DNA from: Salsuginibacillus kocurii DSM 18087
GTDB lineage: Bacteria; Bacillota; Bacilli; Bacillales; Marinococcaceae
Assembly: GCF_000377705.1 (NCBI RefSeq)
Contig: NZ_KB898627.1
Coordinates: forward strand, 124,001 to 188,000
Reading direction: 5' to 3'
DNA length: 64,000 nucleotides
The position numbers were made by a program, and so were the translations under genes. Of this stretch, positions 16,163-25,109 are shown in pieces. Numbering within the stretch: the stretch's first letter is position 1; each line of letters starts with the position of its first letter. The notes beneath the pieces are model-generated. The model saw only the letters and a list, made by a program, of their open reading frames with translations. It did not search any database and was not told the DNA's origin.

Positions 16163-16990
16163 TCAGTCAATCTCTAACGTTTCTTGTTCGTGCTCATGCA
16201 AGTCATCCTTTTCCACATGAATCATAACTTGATAGCTATCCTCTTCAAGTTCAGTTTCAGCGGTATAGCTGCCCGGTTCTTCTTCAGAAGCATCTAGCCA
16301 AATACGATCTTCTTCTCCATCCTTCCATATCTCAAAGCGAACGTCACCTTCTTGAAACTCAATGCCTTCTTTATTAATTTGAACGTTTAATTGATATTCC
16401 CCATCGACCTCACTTTTTGAGAAAAATGTCTCTAGCACATCACTATGATGGTCTTCATGTTCGTGTTCATGTTCATGGCTGTCGGAATGTTCATCAGATT
16501 CATCGTGCCCTCCATGTTCTTCCATATACTCGCTTTCTTCTTCTTCCTCTTCTTCCTCTAAAGCATCAATGTCTTCTTGGTCTACATCACCAACAATTAC
16601 ATCGTGCACCGGCATGGAATGCATGTCTCTTGCCGTTACATGGGGCTGAACATGGTAGATTCCATCTTCTGCAAAGGAGTACTCAGCTCTGTATACTCCT
16701 TCTTCCTGCTCTTCTTTTTCTACCATGTCACTGTGATGCTTTTGACCGTGTTCCCAGACTTCAAACACAACTTCATCTGCATCAGTGACTGGTTCATCTG
16801 CTTGGGTCACTTTCGTTTCTAACATATGGTCTCCCGGCTCGATTTCTTCATCCATTGTAACTTCAACATCGATCGGTTCTACTGGGTCAAGCCCATTTTC
16901 ACCGCTTGATTCATCTTCTTCCTGTGTACCGCATGCCGTAAGCATGAAAAACAGCCCTGTCGCAATAATTATTTTATTCATAGTGGCCAT
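16163..16990 (-). CDS. Lipoprotein with two YtkA/FixH-like domains and a His-rich linker
   Basis: Secreted lipoprotein of about 275 aa. The lipobox LTAC is at about residue 20, followed by an acidic spacer. Two beta-sandwich domains of the YtkA/FixH type follow (about 40-135 and 185-270), each with the pattern 'F-E-x-W-x-x-G' and 'Y-x-A-E'. Between them is a linker of Glu runs and many His (SHEHEHEHEDHH), which should bind metal ions. Proteins of this type are often linked to copper handling or oxidase assembly; an oxidase subunit I gene lies 3 kb away but is not in the same operon. Either ATG (16990 or 16981) could start it, both near GGAGG. Confidence 0.82.
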   Translation of the reverse strand: MATMNKIIIATGLFFMLTACGTQEEDESSGENGLDPVEPIDVEVTMDEEIEPGDHMLETKVTQADEPVTDADEVVFEVWEHGQKHHSDMVEKEEQEEGVYRAEYSFAEDGIYHVQPHVTARDMHSMPVHDVIVGDVDQEDIDALEEEEEEEESEYMEEHGGHDESDEHSDSHEHEHEHEDHHSDVLETFFSKSEVDGEYQLNVQINKEGIEFQEGDVRFEIWKDGEEDRIWLDASEEEPGSYTAETELEEDSYQVMIHVEKDDLHEHEQETLEID

Positions 16991-17257
16991 TTCCCTCCAA
17001 ATTATGTATTAATTCTATCTTAAAGAGTGAAGGTTTTATATACAATCACTTGGCTGTAAAAGTTGTTGCAAATCGATGAAAATAACGCATTAGTCAAGTT
17101 GTCCCCCTATCCGACCATTTTACCTGCCGGTGAAAAAAGTATACTCGTACAAAAAAATCCATGCTATGATAGGTATAATGATTCATTTGAGCCGTTATCC
17201 AATCCTGCTCCTTCGTTCATAAGGCTCGCTTAAACTGACATTTTCGAGGTGGTATCT

Positions 17258-18547
17258 ATGACTAAGGATACAAAAGAAATGACACGTTCCACCAGTCCCC
17301 AGCTTCTTGCTCAAGTTAGACATTCAATTGATTCATACATAGAACACATCCAACCTACAACTGCATCCACTCAAGAAACGGTGATCGACCTTTTGCTAGA
17401 AATTGAACAAACCTATGCAAATTCGATTGATCATTTCATAGATGAAGATGAATTAAAAGCTTACCTTGAGCGCTTCTTATCTGAGGAAACGAGCGAAGAG
17501 CAAAGTATTAATGCAATGAAAAAATTAATTGAAACCATTCGCAAATATATCATTGATATTGAAATGGTTTCCATAAATGCCATGATTCATTCACGCAGGC
17601 TCGGTGGCAATGGCAAAGCTTTTGGCGTCATTTCGCAAAATATTAAAGAATTTTCTAACGAAATGAAAAATCAATACAATAGTGCCTATGAACATGTAAA
17701 CCAGCTCAATAAGTGGAATGAAACATTCATTGAAAAAATAAACGGACTGATGAATTACAGCAACGAATTAAGATCGATGCGGTTGTCATTTTTTAAACAG
17801 TTAATTCAAGAAGCAGTTCAAACAAAAAACGGACAACCAAGTACAGATAACCAAGCAATAATAACTGAACAAATGAGTGAACTCAAGAACGCCATGGACT
17901 TACTTGAGTCTGAAAGTGACGCAGACGCACGAGTACAAACGCTGAACACCATCGCCCAGCTTCTTCAAGAGGCAGAGCAAAAACAACCTCTTTCTGTTCC
18001 GCAAAGTGCGTTTGATGAAAAGATTAATAAGCTGCAAGTGGAGATTTCTCAATTTGTTGATGAACTGGCTATCTTTGAGCAAGAGATTGCAGCTTTTCGT
18101 GAGGAGCAAGCGGTTTTTGAAGAGGAAATGAGTGGAGTTGAGACCCAATTCTCTGCCATCAAAGGAAAAATGGATTATTTAAAACGCTTGAATGTGATGA
18201 GTCGAATCGAAATCTCAAGGTTAGATCGGGAAATGCAAAATTTCGGTGATGAAATTGACCAAATTTCCGGACAAGTCGTACGAGAAGTGGAAGCAAGTGA
18301 CACCTTTATTAATTCATTAAAAGAGAAACTAATTAATGATCTGCAAAGCTTTTTTACGCAATTAGACTACAACCATGAACATTTACGAAACATGAAAGAA
18401 GTCTCTGAACGTTTTCTTCACCAGCTGCAAGAGAAAAATAAATCTGAAGAAGACAAAAGCTCAGCCTTAAACGAAGCTAAAGACCAGGCTTTACAAGAGG
18501 TTGAGAACATGATCCTGCACCTGAACACAGAGGAAACTGTCACTTGA
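17258..18547 (+). CDS. Coiled-coil protein with an MCP-like hairpin-tip motif
   Basis: Soluble, almost entirely helical protein of 429 aa without signal peptide or membrane segment. Residues 104-133 (VSINAMIHSRRLGGNGKAFG and on) line up with the conserved tip of chemoreceptors ([21 protein letters not shown]), including the N-A-x-I and G-x-x-G-K-x-F-x-V spacing, but the rest does not match a receptor. Long heptad-rich stretches run from about 215 to 420. A link to CheA/CheW arrays is suggested by the tip but unproven. The start is ATG 17258 after GAGGTGGTATCT. It is a single-gene unit with a strong terminator. Confidence 0.7.
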   Translation: MTKDTKEMTRSTSPQLLAQVRHSIDSYIEHIQPTTASTQETVIDLLLEIEQTYANSIDHFIDEDELKAYLERFLSEETSEEQSINAMKKLIETIRKYIIDIEMVSINAMIHSRRLGGNGKAFGVISQNIKEFSNEMKNQYNSAYEHVNQLNKWNETFIEKINGLMNYSNELRSMRLSFFKQLIQEAVQTKNGQPSTDNQAIITEQMSELKNAMDLLESESDADARVQTLNTIAQLLQEAEQKQPLSVPQSAFDEKINKLQVEISQFVDELAIFEQEIAAFREEQAVFEEEMSGVETQFSAIKGKMDYLKRLNVMSRIEISRLDREMQNFGDEIDQISGQVVREVEASDTFINSLKEKLINDLQSFFTQLDYNHEHLRNMKEVSERFLHQLQEKNKSEEDKSSALNEAKDQALQEVENMILHLNTEETVT

Positions 18548-18571
18548 ACCCTTGTAATTGAATCAATTACG

Positions 18572-18618
18572 AAAAAGAATAGATCAACCCTTCATAGGAG
18601 GGTGGTCTATTCTTTTTG
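18572..18618 (+). terminator. Terminator after the coiled-coil gene
   Basis: AAAAAGAATAGA and ACCCT pair with AGGGT and TCTATTCTTTTT, giving a stem of about 17 bp followed by T's. It is symmetrical enough to act in both directions. Confidence 0.88.
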
Positions 18619-18745
18619 TACTGGTTAACGTTGTCTTTTATTTTCACTGTCGGCTACGGGTTCTTCCTATTATTGCAAGTAGACACACAGACGACCTCAG
18701 AATTTGGGCTATCTCACTACACCGGGTGGAAATCACCCCGTTTTT

Positions 18746-19126
18746 CTATCTTCCTTGATAAATGCTCTTTTTTAAATAAAGGACATTGCTTCCTTTCATA
18801 CGTACATAAGGGCGCAGCATCCAACGCATAAAACGGTTAAGGCCCCAATAAGAGATGACTACGAAGACTAAAGGTTGAAAAAACGCCATTCTCATCAGTT
18901 CAAACGAGCCTATGCCTTGAGCATAGCCAAAGAGAATAACATAAAGGGCAGTAAATGTAAGAGAATAAGCAAATAAGGCAAGACTTACATTTAATATATG
19001 AACCGAACTGTTTAATTTACGCCAGTTCAATGCTTTATCCGCCTTTCGTATTCTAACAAGCATTATGGTCATAGTCGTGATGGCGATCACGGTAGGGACA
19101 AAAACTCGTATTAACCATTCTTCCAT
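18746..19126 (-). CDS. Small membrane protein, paralogue of the next gene
   Basis: Protein of 126 aa with three transmembrane segments (about 5-25, 40-70 and 80-105) and a basic C-terminal tail SNVLYLKKSIYQGR. It is clearly related to the 138-aa protein encoded just upstream: both share the LxxxVxxLNxxxxL, ALYxxLxGxA, PLxFVxxxYWxxNRxxR and SNVxYLKxxIY blocks. The start ATG 19124-19126 follows GGGGAGGG. It is the last gene of an operon headed by an oxidase subunit I, so it may be a small subunit or assembly factor of that enzyme. I know of no named family. Confidence 0.75.
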   Translation of the reverse strand: MEEWLIRVFVPTVIAITTMTIMLVRIRKADKALNWRKLNSSVHILNVSLALFAYSLTFTALYVILFGYAQGIGSFELMRMAFFQPLVFVVISYWGLNRFMRWMLRPYVRMKGSNVLYLKKSIYQGR

Positions 19127-19159
19127 TAAGACCCTCCCCTCTCTCACTGTAATAACGTC

Positions 19160-19576
19160 TTATTGAACAGGATTATGCTTTATTGCTTCTCGGTAAATTC
19201 GTTCTTTTAAATAAATGACATTACTGTCTGGTTCCACAATGTAAGGACACATATAGCGACGAAGCCAACGGTTGAAAAACCAATAAACGAAAAGGACAAA
19301 AGGCAAAGGTTTTAGCGTAGCGAGCAGAAAAACTTGAAACCATCCTGCTTCACGTGCGAAACCTGCCAGTACGCCATACAGAGCGATGATCCAAGTCCCG
19401 TACACGAGCAAAGTCACTAAAATATTAATTAAATGAAGGACGGGGACAGACTGCCCCCGATGAAATTCTCGTTCGACTGTCCGGTGTAAAATGATCATTA
19501 CTGCCATAGTGATAAGACCTGCTCCCCAAGGCAGAAGATATTTAAACAAGCATATTTCGAGCACAAGTAAGTTCAC
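19160..19576 (-). CDS. Small membrane protein, paralogue of the previous gene
   Basis: Protein of about 134-138 aa with three transmembrane segments and the tail SNVIYLKERIYREA. It begins three nt after the oxidase subunit I stop. The reading frame opens with GTG at 19574-19576; a second GTG at 19562-19564 is better spaced from AGGAAG and may be the true start. The tandem pair with the 126-aa protein points to a gene duplication. Tight linkage to the oxidase gene suggests a role in that complex, perhaps in place of the missing subunits III/IV; this is inference from position. Confidence 0.75.
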   Translation of the reverse strand: MNLLVLEICLFKYLLPWGAGLITMAVMIILHRTVEREFHRGQSVPVLHLINILVTLLVYGTWIIALYGVLAGFAREAGWFQVFLLATLKPLPFVLFVYWFFNRWLRRYMCPYIVEPDSNVIYLKERIYREAIKHNPVQ

Positions 19577-19579
19577 TTC

Positions 19580-21457
19580 CTATGAGTAGTATTTTTTCTC
19601 TCGCTCATTTACTTCTTCAACAGGTATATAGTAGCCATGATCTTCTTTTACAGACCGGACTAACATAGAACCGAACGTAAGCAATGCGCCGGCGCCGATA
19701 ATTATTTCGGGCATGATAACGACTTGCGGTAAGTTATAAGAGATAAACCCAAAACCGATTAAAAATAGCCCGACACTAATCAAAAACGGTAAAATCGTAG
19801 GATTTGGCATATGAATATCTTTTAAAGGTTCAGCAGGAAGCATTTTACTGTCTCCATGCACTTTTTCATAAAACCAAGGGTCTAACGACCGCACTTGCGG
19901 AGTCTGAGCAAAATTGTATTCAGGTACCGGTGTCGAGGTTGACCATTCAAGCGTTCTGGCATTCCATGGATCGTCCATATTTTCACGTTCTCCTTTATAC
20001 GCTGAATAAATAACATTAATAATCAAAATGATGACAGCAATTGCCATCAAAAACGTACCAACAGTGGAGAGGAAATTCAGATACGAAAACCCATACTCTG
20101 CCAAATAGGTGTGAATTCTGCGCGTCATACCCATCAACCCTAAGAAGTGCTGAATAAAAAAGGTTAAGTGAAAGCCGGTGAAAAATAACCAAAACATCGC
20201 CTTTCCAAGCATTTCATTTAACTTATGGCCAAACATCTTTGGATACCAATAATACAAGCCACCGAATAAACCTAAGACGACTCCGCCAATTAAAACATAA
20301 TGGAAATGAGCAACCACAAAATACGTGTCATGATAGAGCTGATCTACAGGTGCCATGGCTGTCATTACCCCTGTTACCCCTCCTAGTACAAATGTCGGGA
20401 TAAAAGAGGAGGCACAAAGCATGGCAGTAGAAAACACAATTTTCCCGCCCCACATCGTAAAGATCCAGTTAAAAATTTTAATACCGGTAGGAACTGCAAT
20501 GGCCATTGTTCCAATAGCAAATACGGAATTCGATATAGGGCCCACCCCAACCGTAAACATGTGATGCATCCAAACCATAAATCCTAAGAACGCAATAACA
20601 AGAGTGGCAAACACCATAGCTGTATAACCAAACAGCCGCTTTCCCGAGAAAGCCGGAATCACTTCTGAAATCATGCCAAAGGCCGGCAAAACGAGGAGGT
20701 ATACTTCAGGATGTCCGAAAATCCAGAAGATATGTTGCCAAATCAAGACATTGCCCCCGGCTTCTGGAATGAAAAATTGGCCGCCAAAAATTCGATCCAT
20801 CATTAATAGCAGCAGGCCGGCAGCTAAGGGCGTAAACGCAAATAAAATAAGGAGAGAAGAAACCAGTGTGGTCCATACAAATAGAGGGAGACGCATCATC
20901 GTCATACCAGGTGCCCGCATGTTAATAATCGTAACCAGGAAGTTAATTGCAGATATCAATGTGCCGATACCACTTACTTGCAAACCAAGCACATAAAAAT
21001 CTAAACCTGTATGGCCGTACCCCCTGCTTGATAAGGGAACATACCCTGTCCAACCTGCATCTGGAGCTCCCCCAAAAAACCAGCTCAAGCTTAGCAAAAG
21101 GCCGCCAAAGAAGAAAATCCAAAATCCTAACGCATTTAAAAAAGGAAAAGCAACATCACGGGCTCCTATTTGAAGAGGAACAACGAAATTCATAAACGCA
21201 AACAATAACGGGGTAGCTGCCAAAAAAAGCATGACTACTCCGTGCATCGTCATAATTTCCTTATACGTTTGCCCTGTTAATAGAGTTAATTCCGGATACA
21301 TAAGTTGAATTCTCATCAACAGCGCCATAACTCCCGCTTTTAGAAAAAAGAAGGTACCACCAAGTAAATAAAGAACGGCAACTTTCTTATGATCAACTGT
21401 TCTAAGCCAGTCCCACAGTACAGATTTCAGTGAAATTTCTTCAGCATGTGCACTCAC
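19580..21457 (-). CDS. Haem-copper oxidase subunit I (CtaD-like), without other known subunits
   Basis: Membrane protein of 625 aa with 12 core helices plus two extra C-terminal helices (last 60 residues), as in Bacillus CtaD. Haem a ligand: TMHGVVMLF. CuB site: GHPEVY with the cross-link Tyr, and MVWMHHMFTVG. Haem ligands VVAHFHYVLIGG. These indicate an A-type oxidase that pumps protons and reduces oxygen. Start GTG after GGGAGGTAGGGATTT. No subunit II, III or IV, or haem-A gene, is found next to it; only the two small membrane proteins follow. It may share subunit II with another operon or work as a quinol or special c-type oxidase. Confidence 0.92.
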   Translation of the reverse strand: MSAHAEEISLKSVLWDWLRTVDHKKVAVLYLLGGTFFFLKAGVMALLMRIQLMYPELTLLTGQTYKEIMTMHGVVMLFLAATPLLFAFMNFVVPLQIGARDVAFPFLNALGFWIFFFGGLLLSLSWFFGGAPDAGWTGYVPLSSRGYGHTGLDFYVLGLQVSGIGTLISAINFLVTIINMRAPGMTMMRLPLFVWTTLVSSLLILFAFTPLAAGLLLLMMDRIFGGQFFIPEAGGNVLIWQHIFWIFGHPEVYLLVLPAFGMISEVIPAFSGKRLFGYTAMVFATLVIAFLGFMVWMHHMFTVGVGPISNSVFAIGTMAIAVPTGIKIFNWIFTMWGGKIVFSTAMLCASSFIPTFVLGGVTGVMTAMAPVDQLYHDTYFVVAHFHYVLIGGVVLGLFGGLYYWYPKMFGHKLNEMLGKAMFWLFFTGFHLTFFIQHFLGLMGMTRRIHTYLAEYGFSYLNFLSTVGTFLMAIAVIILIINVIYSAYKGERENMDDPWNARTLEWSTSTPVPEYNFAQTPQVRSLDPWFYEKVHGDSKMLPAEPLKDIHMPNPTILPFLISVGLFLIGFGFISYNLPQVVIMPEIIIGAGALLTFGSMLVRSVKEDHGYYIPVEEVNEREKKYYS

Positions 21458-21753
21458 AAATCCCTACCTCCCACGCGTTTATGTACTTCTCATTTCGCTC
21501 ATTTAAGTATCCTTTCCAGCAAAGGATAAAATTAACCGAAGTAATTCTTAATTTCACCTTTTAACAAAGAGGCATTAAGGAAAAAGAAAACATTAAGAGA
21601 AGGCTGTTACTTTAACGTTGGCTTTGTTAACGAATAGGAAGTCACCTGAACGTAAGGAATCAGTACGCAGAAGAAGCAGTTTCATGTCATACTATTCATA
21701 ACAATACATGTTGGAAGGCAGTTATTTTTGTTCTAGTTTACTTGGAGGTGCTT

Positions 21754-22737
21754 ATGAACCGCAGTGTGCTGATTGAAAGGACAGGAAAACACCCTCATGT
21801 AACCATGATCGAAGAAAGTATCCCTGCTCCAAAAGCTGATGAAGTAATTGTCCGGGTTCACTATTGTGGAGTAGCGAACGCTGATTTAATGATGATAAAC
21901 GGAAGCTATCTCGGACAGCCAAAACCTCCATTTACACCGGGTTATGACCTCGTTGGAGAGGTTGTTGGCGTCGGCCGAAATGTCAGCAGTACTCTTAAAG
22001 GTGAATATGTAGCGGCGTTAACAGAAACAGGTGCCTATACTCAATACACAGCACTTCCTGTTGAAGAGACCATTCCGTGTGAAACAGCAGCTTCACTGGC
22101 CCAGCTGGCATGTCTCCCTTTAAACTATACAACGGCTTATCAGCTCCTATTTCGCACAGCACACGTGCAAAGTGGCGATCTGGTGCTTATACAGGGGGGA
22201 AGTGGAGGCGTCGGAAGCGCTTTAATGGACTTATGCCGTTTGCACGGGGTCAAGGCCATTGCTACCGGTTCTACAGCCAGTCGTTCATATATTGAATCCT
22301 TCGGGAGCTCCTTCATTGATTATAACGACCATCTTGGTGATGCATTAAAGCAACATGGCATACATGAAGTGCAAGCCGTTTTTGACCCTGTTGGTCCGTT
22401 AAGTTGGAAAAGAGGCTTTGACCATTTATCTACAAATGGAACATTAGCCATATATGGCCTCATAGAAGGGAATTATTTCGCTGCAGGCTTACAAGGTTTA
22501 CGCTTGAAAATTTGCCAGCAGAAAAAAGCTGTACGCGTTTACTTTATTGCTATGGAGCGGAAAAAAAGACATGATAGACTAAAAGAAGACCTGCAGCAAA
22601 TTATCACCTGGTTTGAAGAAGGAAAATTACAGCCAACTATTTCTAGCATTTATTCACTTGCAGACTTCCGGGAGGCTCATGAAGCATTTCGCTCCAGAGG
22701 AAAAAAAGGAAAAATTCTTTTGAAACCTAACGGATGA
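21754..22737 (+). CDS. Zinc-free MDR oxidoreductase (quinone reductase-like)
   Basis: Soluble NAD(P)H-dependent reductase of 327 aa in the medium-chain dehydrogenase/reductase superfamily. The GroES-like N-terminal half has PPFTPGYDLVGEVVGVG; the nucleotide-binding motif is LIQGGSGGVGSALMDL at about residue 145. Catalytic-zinc ligands of alcohol dehydrogenases are missing, so a quinone or enoyl reductase is more likely. The start is ATG 21754 after GGAGGTGCTT; a TTG four codons earlier overlaps that site. It is followed after 100 nt by the amidase gene on the same strand. The physiological substrate is unknown. Confidence 0.88.
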   Translation: MNRSVLIERTGKHPHVTMIEESIPAPKADEVIVRVHYCGVANADLMMINGSYLGQPKPPFTPGYDLVGEVVGVGRNVSSTLKGEYVAALTETGAYTQYTALPVEETIPCETAASLAQLACLPLNYTTAYQLLFRTAHVQSGDLVLIQGGSGGVGSALMDLCRLHGVKAIATGSTASRSYIESFGSSFIDYNDHLGDALKQHGIHEVQAVFDPVGPLSWKRGFDHLSTNGTLAIYGLIEGNYFAAGLQGLRLKICQQKKAVRVYFIAMERKKRHDRLKEDLQQIITWFEEGKLQPTISSIYSLADFREAHEAFRSRGKKGKILLKPNG

Positions 22738-22840
22738 ACATATTTCAAACGTACAGATTGCGGGTTACAAAACGTCGTTACTAGAATCAGCACCGGCCAT
22801 AATGACAACGGTGCCACATATAAAGAAGAGGTGGAAAGAC

Positions 22841-23644
22841 ATGCAAATGACGCTATTTCAGATGGACATTATCCCTGGCGACCCAGCAGCAAATCGAGAA
22901 GTGATAAAACGTTGGTTTGCACAAGAGCTTGCTTCCGTTACCACGGATGTGGTGGTCTTGCCTGAAATGTGGACCACTGCTTATACATTGCCAGAGCTAC
23001 ATCAGCTAGCTGAATCTGAAGATGACACAACCTTGGAACTGATGAAACAACTTGCTAAGCAGTATGATGTTCACCTTGTAGCTGGTTCAATTGCAATAAA
23101 TACATCCGCTGGAATTGTTAATCGTGCCTTGATTATTAATCGTAGCGGCGAATTGGTGTATAGCTATGATAAGCTTCACCTTGTTCCTATGTTAAACGAA
23201 CCGGATTATTTAATAGGGGGGAGCTCTCCTGTTCAGAGCTTCACACTTGACGGCATAACCTGCGGCATCATTATTTGTTACGATTTAAGATTCCCGGAAA
23301 TTGTACGCGAACTTGCCCTGCAAGGAGTCGAAGTCTTATTCATCCCAGCTGAGTGGCCGGACGCGCGAGCAAGCCATTGGGAGATTCTTCAGCAGGCGCG
23401 AGCGATTGAGAATCAAATGTATGTTGTCTCGGTAAATCGCATCGGAAGTTATGATGGAATAAAATTTGCGGGGAGATCGATGGTAGTCGATCCGTGGGGA
23501 AATATGATTACGACAGGAACAGCTGATCAAGAAGAAGTATTACATGCAGATATAAACCTTGAAAATGTCAAGGCAGTACGAAAAAATGTACCTGTCTTCT
23601 CCAGCCGAGTTCCTCACCTTTACCGGAACAAACCAATTAAATAA
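22841..23644 (+). CDS. Carbon-nitrogen hydrolase (MtnU/omega-amidase-like)
   Basis: Nitrilase-superfamily amidase of 267 aa. The catalytic triad is in place: E42 in LPEMWTT, K111 in YDKLHL and C146 in CYDLRFPE. The sequence follows B. subtilis MtnU in its blocks (VLPE-W-TT-Y, LVAGSIA, AEWP-R--HW, ARAIENQ, AG-S-VVDPWG). Relatives hydrolyse the amide of alpha-keto acids formed in methionine salvage and glutamine transamination. No methionine-salvage gene is nearby, so the substrate is open. The start at 22841 follows GAGGTGGAAAGAC; it ends only four nt from the convergent DUF4870 gene. Confidence 0.9.
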   Translation: MQMTLFQMDIIPGDPAANREVIKRWFAQELASVTTDVVVLPEMWTTAYTLPELHQLAESEDDTTLELMKQLAKQYDVHLVAGSIAINTSAGIVNRALIINRSGELVYSYDKLHLVPMLNEPDYLIGGSSPVQSFTLDGITCGIIICYDLRFPEIVRELALQGVEVLFIPAEWPDARASHWEILQQARAIENQMYVVSVNRIGSYDGIKFAGRSMVVDPWGNMITTGTADQEEVLHADINLENVKAVRKNVPVFSSRVPHLYRNKPIK

Positions 23645-23648
23645 GCTT

Positions 23649-24053
23649 TCACCTAAAAATACGGAGAGTGAGCGGAAATTTAAAATGATAGCCGCAGAGC
23701 GCAGCGATAATAGCAATTACCATGCCAATCCACCAGGCTACATATATAACAAGCACCATCCCTAATAATACAAATGCAGCTACACCATGCAAAGTTGCTG
23801 ATGAGCCCGGAAGAATCATACCTGGACTTTTCGCTAAAAAAAGCAAGAAAATTGCTAGAGCCAGTCCATAAATATGAACAGACAATTGCACATTGATATT
23901 TTCATTAAGGTGATGCTCTTGAAACATCGACTTTCCTTTAAAAATAGATTTATAGAAGAATAAGCCGACTAAACTAATAATGGGGAGATGGAACACCATC
24001 GGAATAAGATACCCACAAGCGGCGACGGCCTTCCCTTTTCCTGTTGCTGGCAT
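23649..24053 (-). CDS. DUF4870-type small membrane protein
   Basis: Protein of 134 aa with four transmembrane segments. The start (ATGKGKAVAACGYLIPMVFHL), the loop with NENINVQLSVHIYGLAL, and the last double helix fit DUF4870/Tic20-like proteins, where 'H-x-x-x-A-L/N-x-Q-L' is the common mark. Function is unknown. The start codon at 24051-24053 follows AAAGGAGGGGGTGTG. It is monocistronic and ends almost against the amidase gene. Confidence 0.75.
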   Translation of the reverse strand: MPATGKGKAVAACGYLIPMVFHLPIISLVGLFFYKSIFKGKSMFQEHHLNENINVQLSVHIYGLALAIFLLFLAKSPGMILPGSSATLHGVAAFVLLGMVLVIYVAWWIGMVIAIIAALCGYHFKFPLTLRIFR

Positions 24054-24344
24054 CACACCCCCTCCTTTCTTTTTTTATAGGTGTATTTCTTTTATGTACG
24101 AGCTATAAGGCTTATTCGTTTCAGAACTGTGAGCTGAAATGTAAAGGAGGACCAAATGATTAAGGTATGAAATGGACTTAGCAACCGGAAGAGGATAGGC
24201 TCCTGCTTCAGGTAAAGAGCTGAGTTCACTTGTGAGCCTGGGGTGAAACCGAGCTTATTCTGGCTGATTTGCTGAGGTTTGGACTGACGTAGGAAACAGC
24301 CCCTCCTTTTCCTTCTAAGCCGTAATGTTTCCAGTTCATAGAAT
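24054..24344. other. Intergenic region with an unexplained GC-rich stretch
   Basis: Between 24155 and 24310 the base composition and texture differ from the neighbours, but no convincing gene or known RNA fold was found. CTTCAGGTAAAGAGCT (24206-24221) recurs with one change at 7277-7292 downstream of thiM, so part may be a dispersed repeat. Frames in the stretch lack ribosome sites or are very short. Confidence 0.3.
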
Positions 24345-25055
24345 TCAGCGAAGCTGATGCAACGCTTCGCTTTCTGCTTCAGACAATTGGTGCTGCTCGC
24401 TCACCCGCTCAATAAATTCTGTTTCCAAGCTACGACTTGAAAAGAACTGACTACTTAAAAATTCTTTACTAGCATAAAACGGGTCCTTCTCCACATCTTC
24501 TTTTAAAACCTCGATGCCTTCAATAAAAGGAACGATAAATGCTTCAGGGTTCGAACGTTTAACATGCTCTTTTGCTTTTACTGCTTGAGCTTTCGCCTTT
24601 TCCAAGTCTTCAAGCAGTAAGATTTCAGCGTATTGAACGTGAGCCTGGTAATCGGGGGCCACCTGCACGGCTTGTTCCCTCGCCTCAAGCGCCTCTGCGA
24701 AATTTTCCATCTTTAGCTGTGCTCTTCCGAGGCCCAGCCAGGCATTTCGGTTTTGACCATCTACTTGAACAGCTTGTTCGTATTGGCCTAATGCTTCTGC
24801 CTCCATACCCTGTTCAATATAATGAAACCCTAAATGCAGACGGGCGTTCAAATGGTCCGGCTCTTTTTCTACTAGTTCTTCTATTTCCCCAGTGCTCATA
24901 TAATTCAATACAGCCGTGCTCTCCTCCTGGTCTTCGGGTTCTATTGCATCTTCTTCGGATGTTTCATTTAAATTAATCCAGCCACCGGCCAATACAATAT
25001 ACACTCCAACCACACTAATAAATAATCCAGCCAAGACGACCCATTGTTTAATCAC
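24345..25055 (-). CDS. Membrane-anchored TPR protein
   Basis: Protein of 236 aa: a single N-terminal transmembrane helix (about 3-24), an acidic spacer, and at least three tetratricopeptide repeats (about 62-165; HLNARLHLGFHYIEQGMEAE, NAWLGLGRAQLKMENFAEAL), then a helical tail. The start is set at GTG 25053-25055 because GAAGGAGG lies 6 nt upstream; the frame is open 15 codons further but without a site. TPRs bind partner proteins; the anchor places them at the outer or inner face, and by the positive-inside rule (VIKQW start) the repeats should be outside the cell. It follows rlmI closely on the same strand. Confidence 0.8.
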   Translation of the reverse strand: MIKQWVVLAGLFISVVGVYIVLAGGWINLNETSEEDAIEPEDQEESTAVLNYMSTGEIEELVEKEPDHLNARLHLGFHYIEQGMEAEALGQYEQAVQVDGQNRNAWLGLGRAQLKMENFAEALEAREQAVQVAPDYQAHVQYAEILLLEDLEKAKAQAVKAKEHVKRSNPEAFIVPFIEGIEVLKEDVEKDPFYASKEFLSSQFFSSRSLETEFIERVSEQHQLSEAESEALHQLR

Positions 25056-25109
25056 GGCTGCCTCCTTCTCTTTGTCAGAGCTACAGAAGCTTAAAGCCAC
25101 GCTCGATGT

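Noticed and set aside
24140-24180. Leader peptides MIKV and MKWT after AAAGGAGG
   Set aside because: Four-codon frames with no downstream plus-strand gene to regulate.
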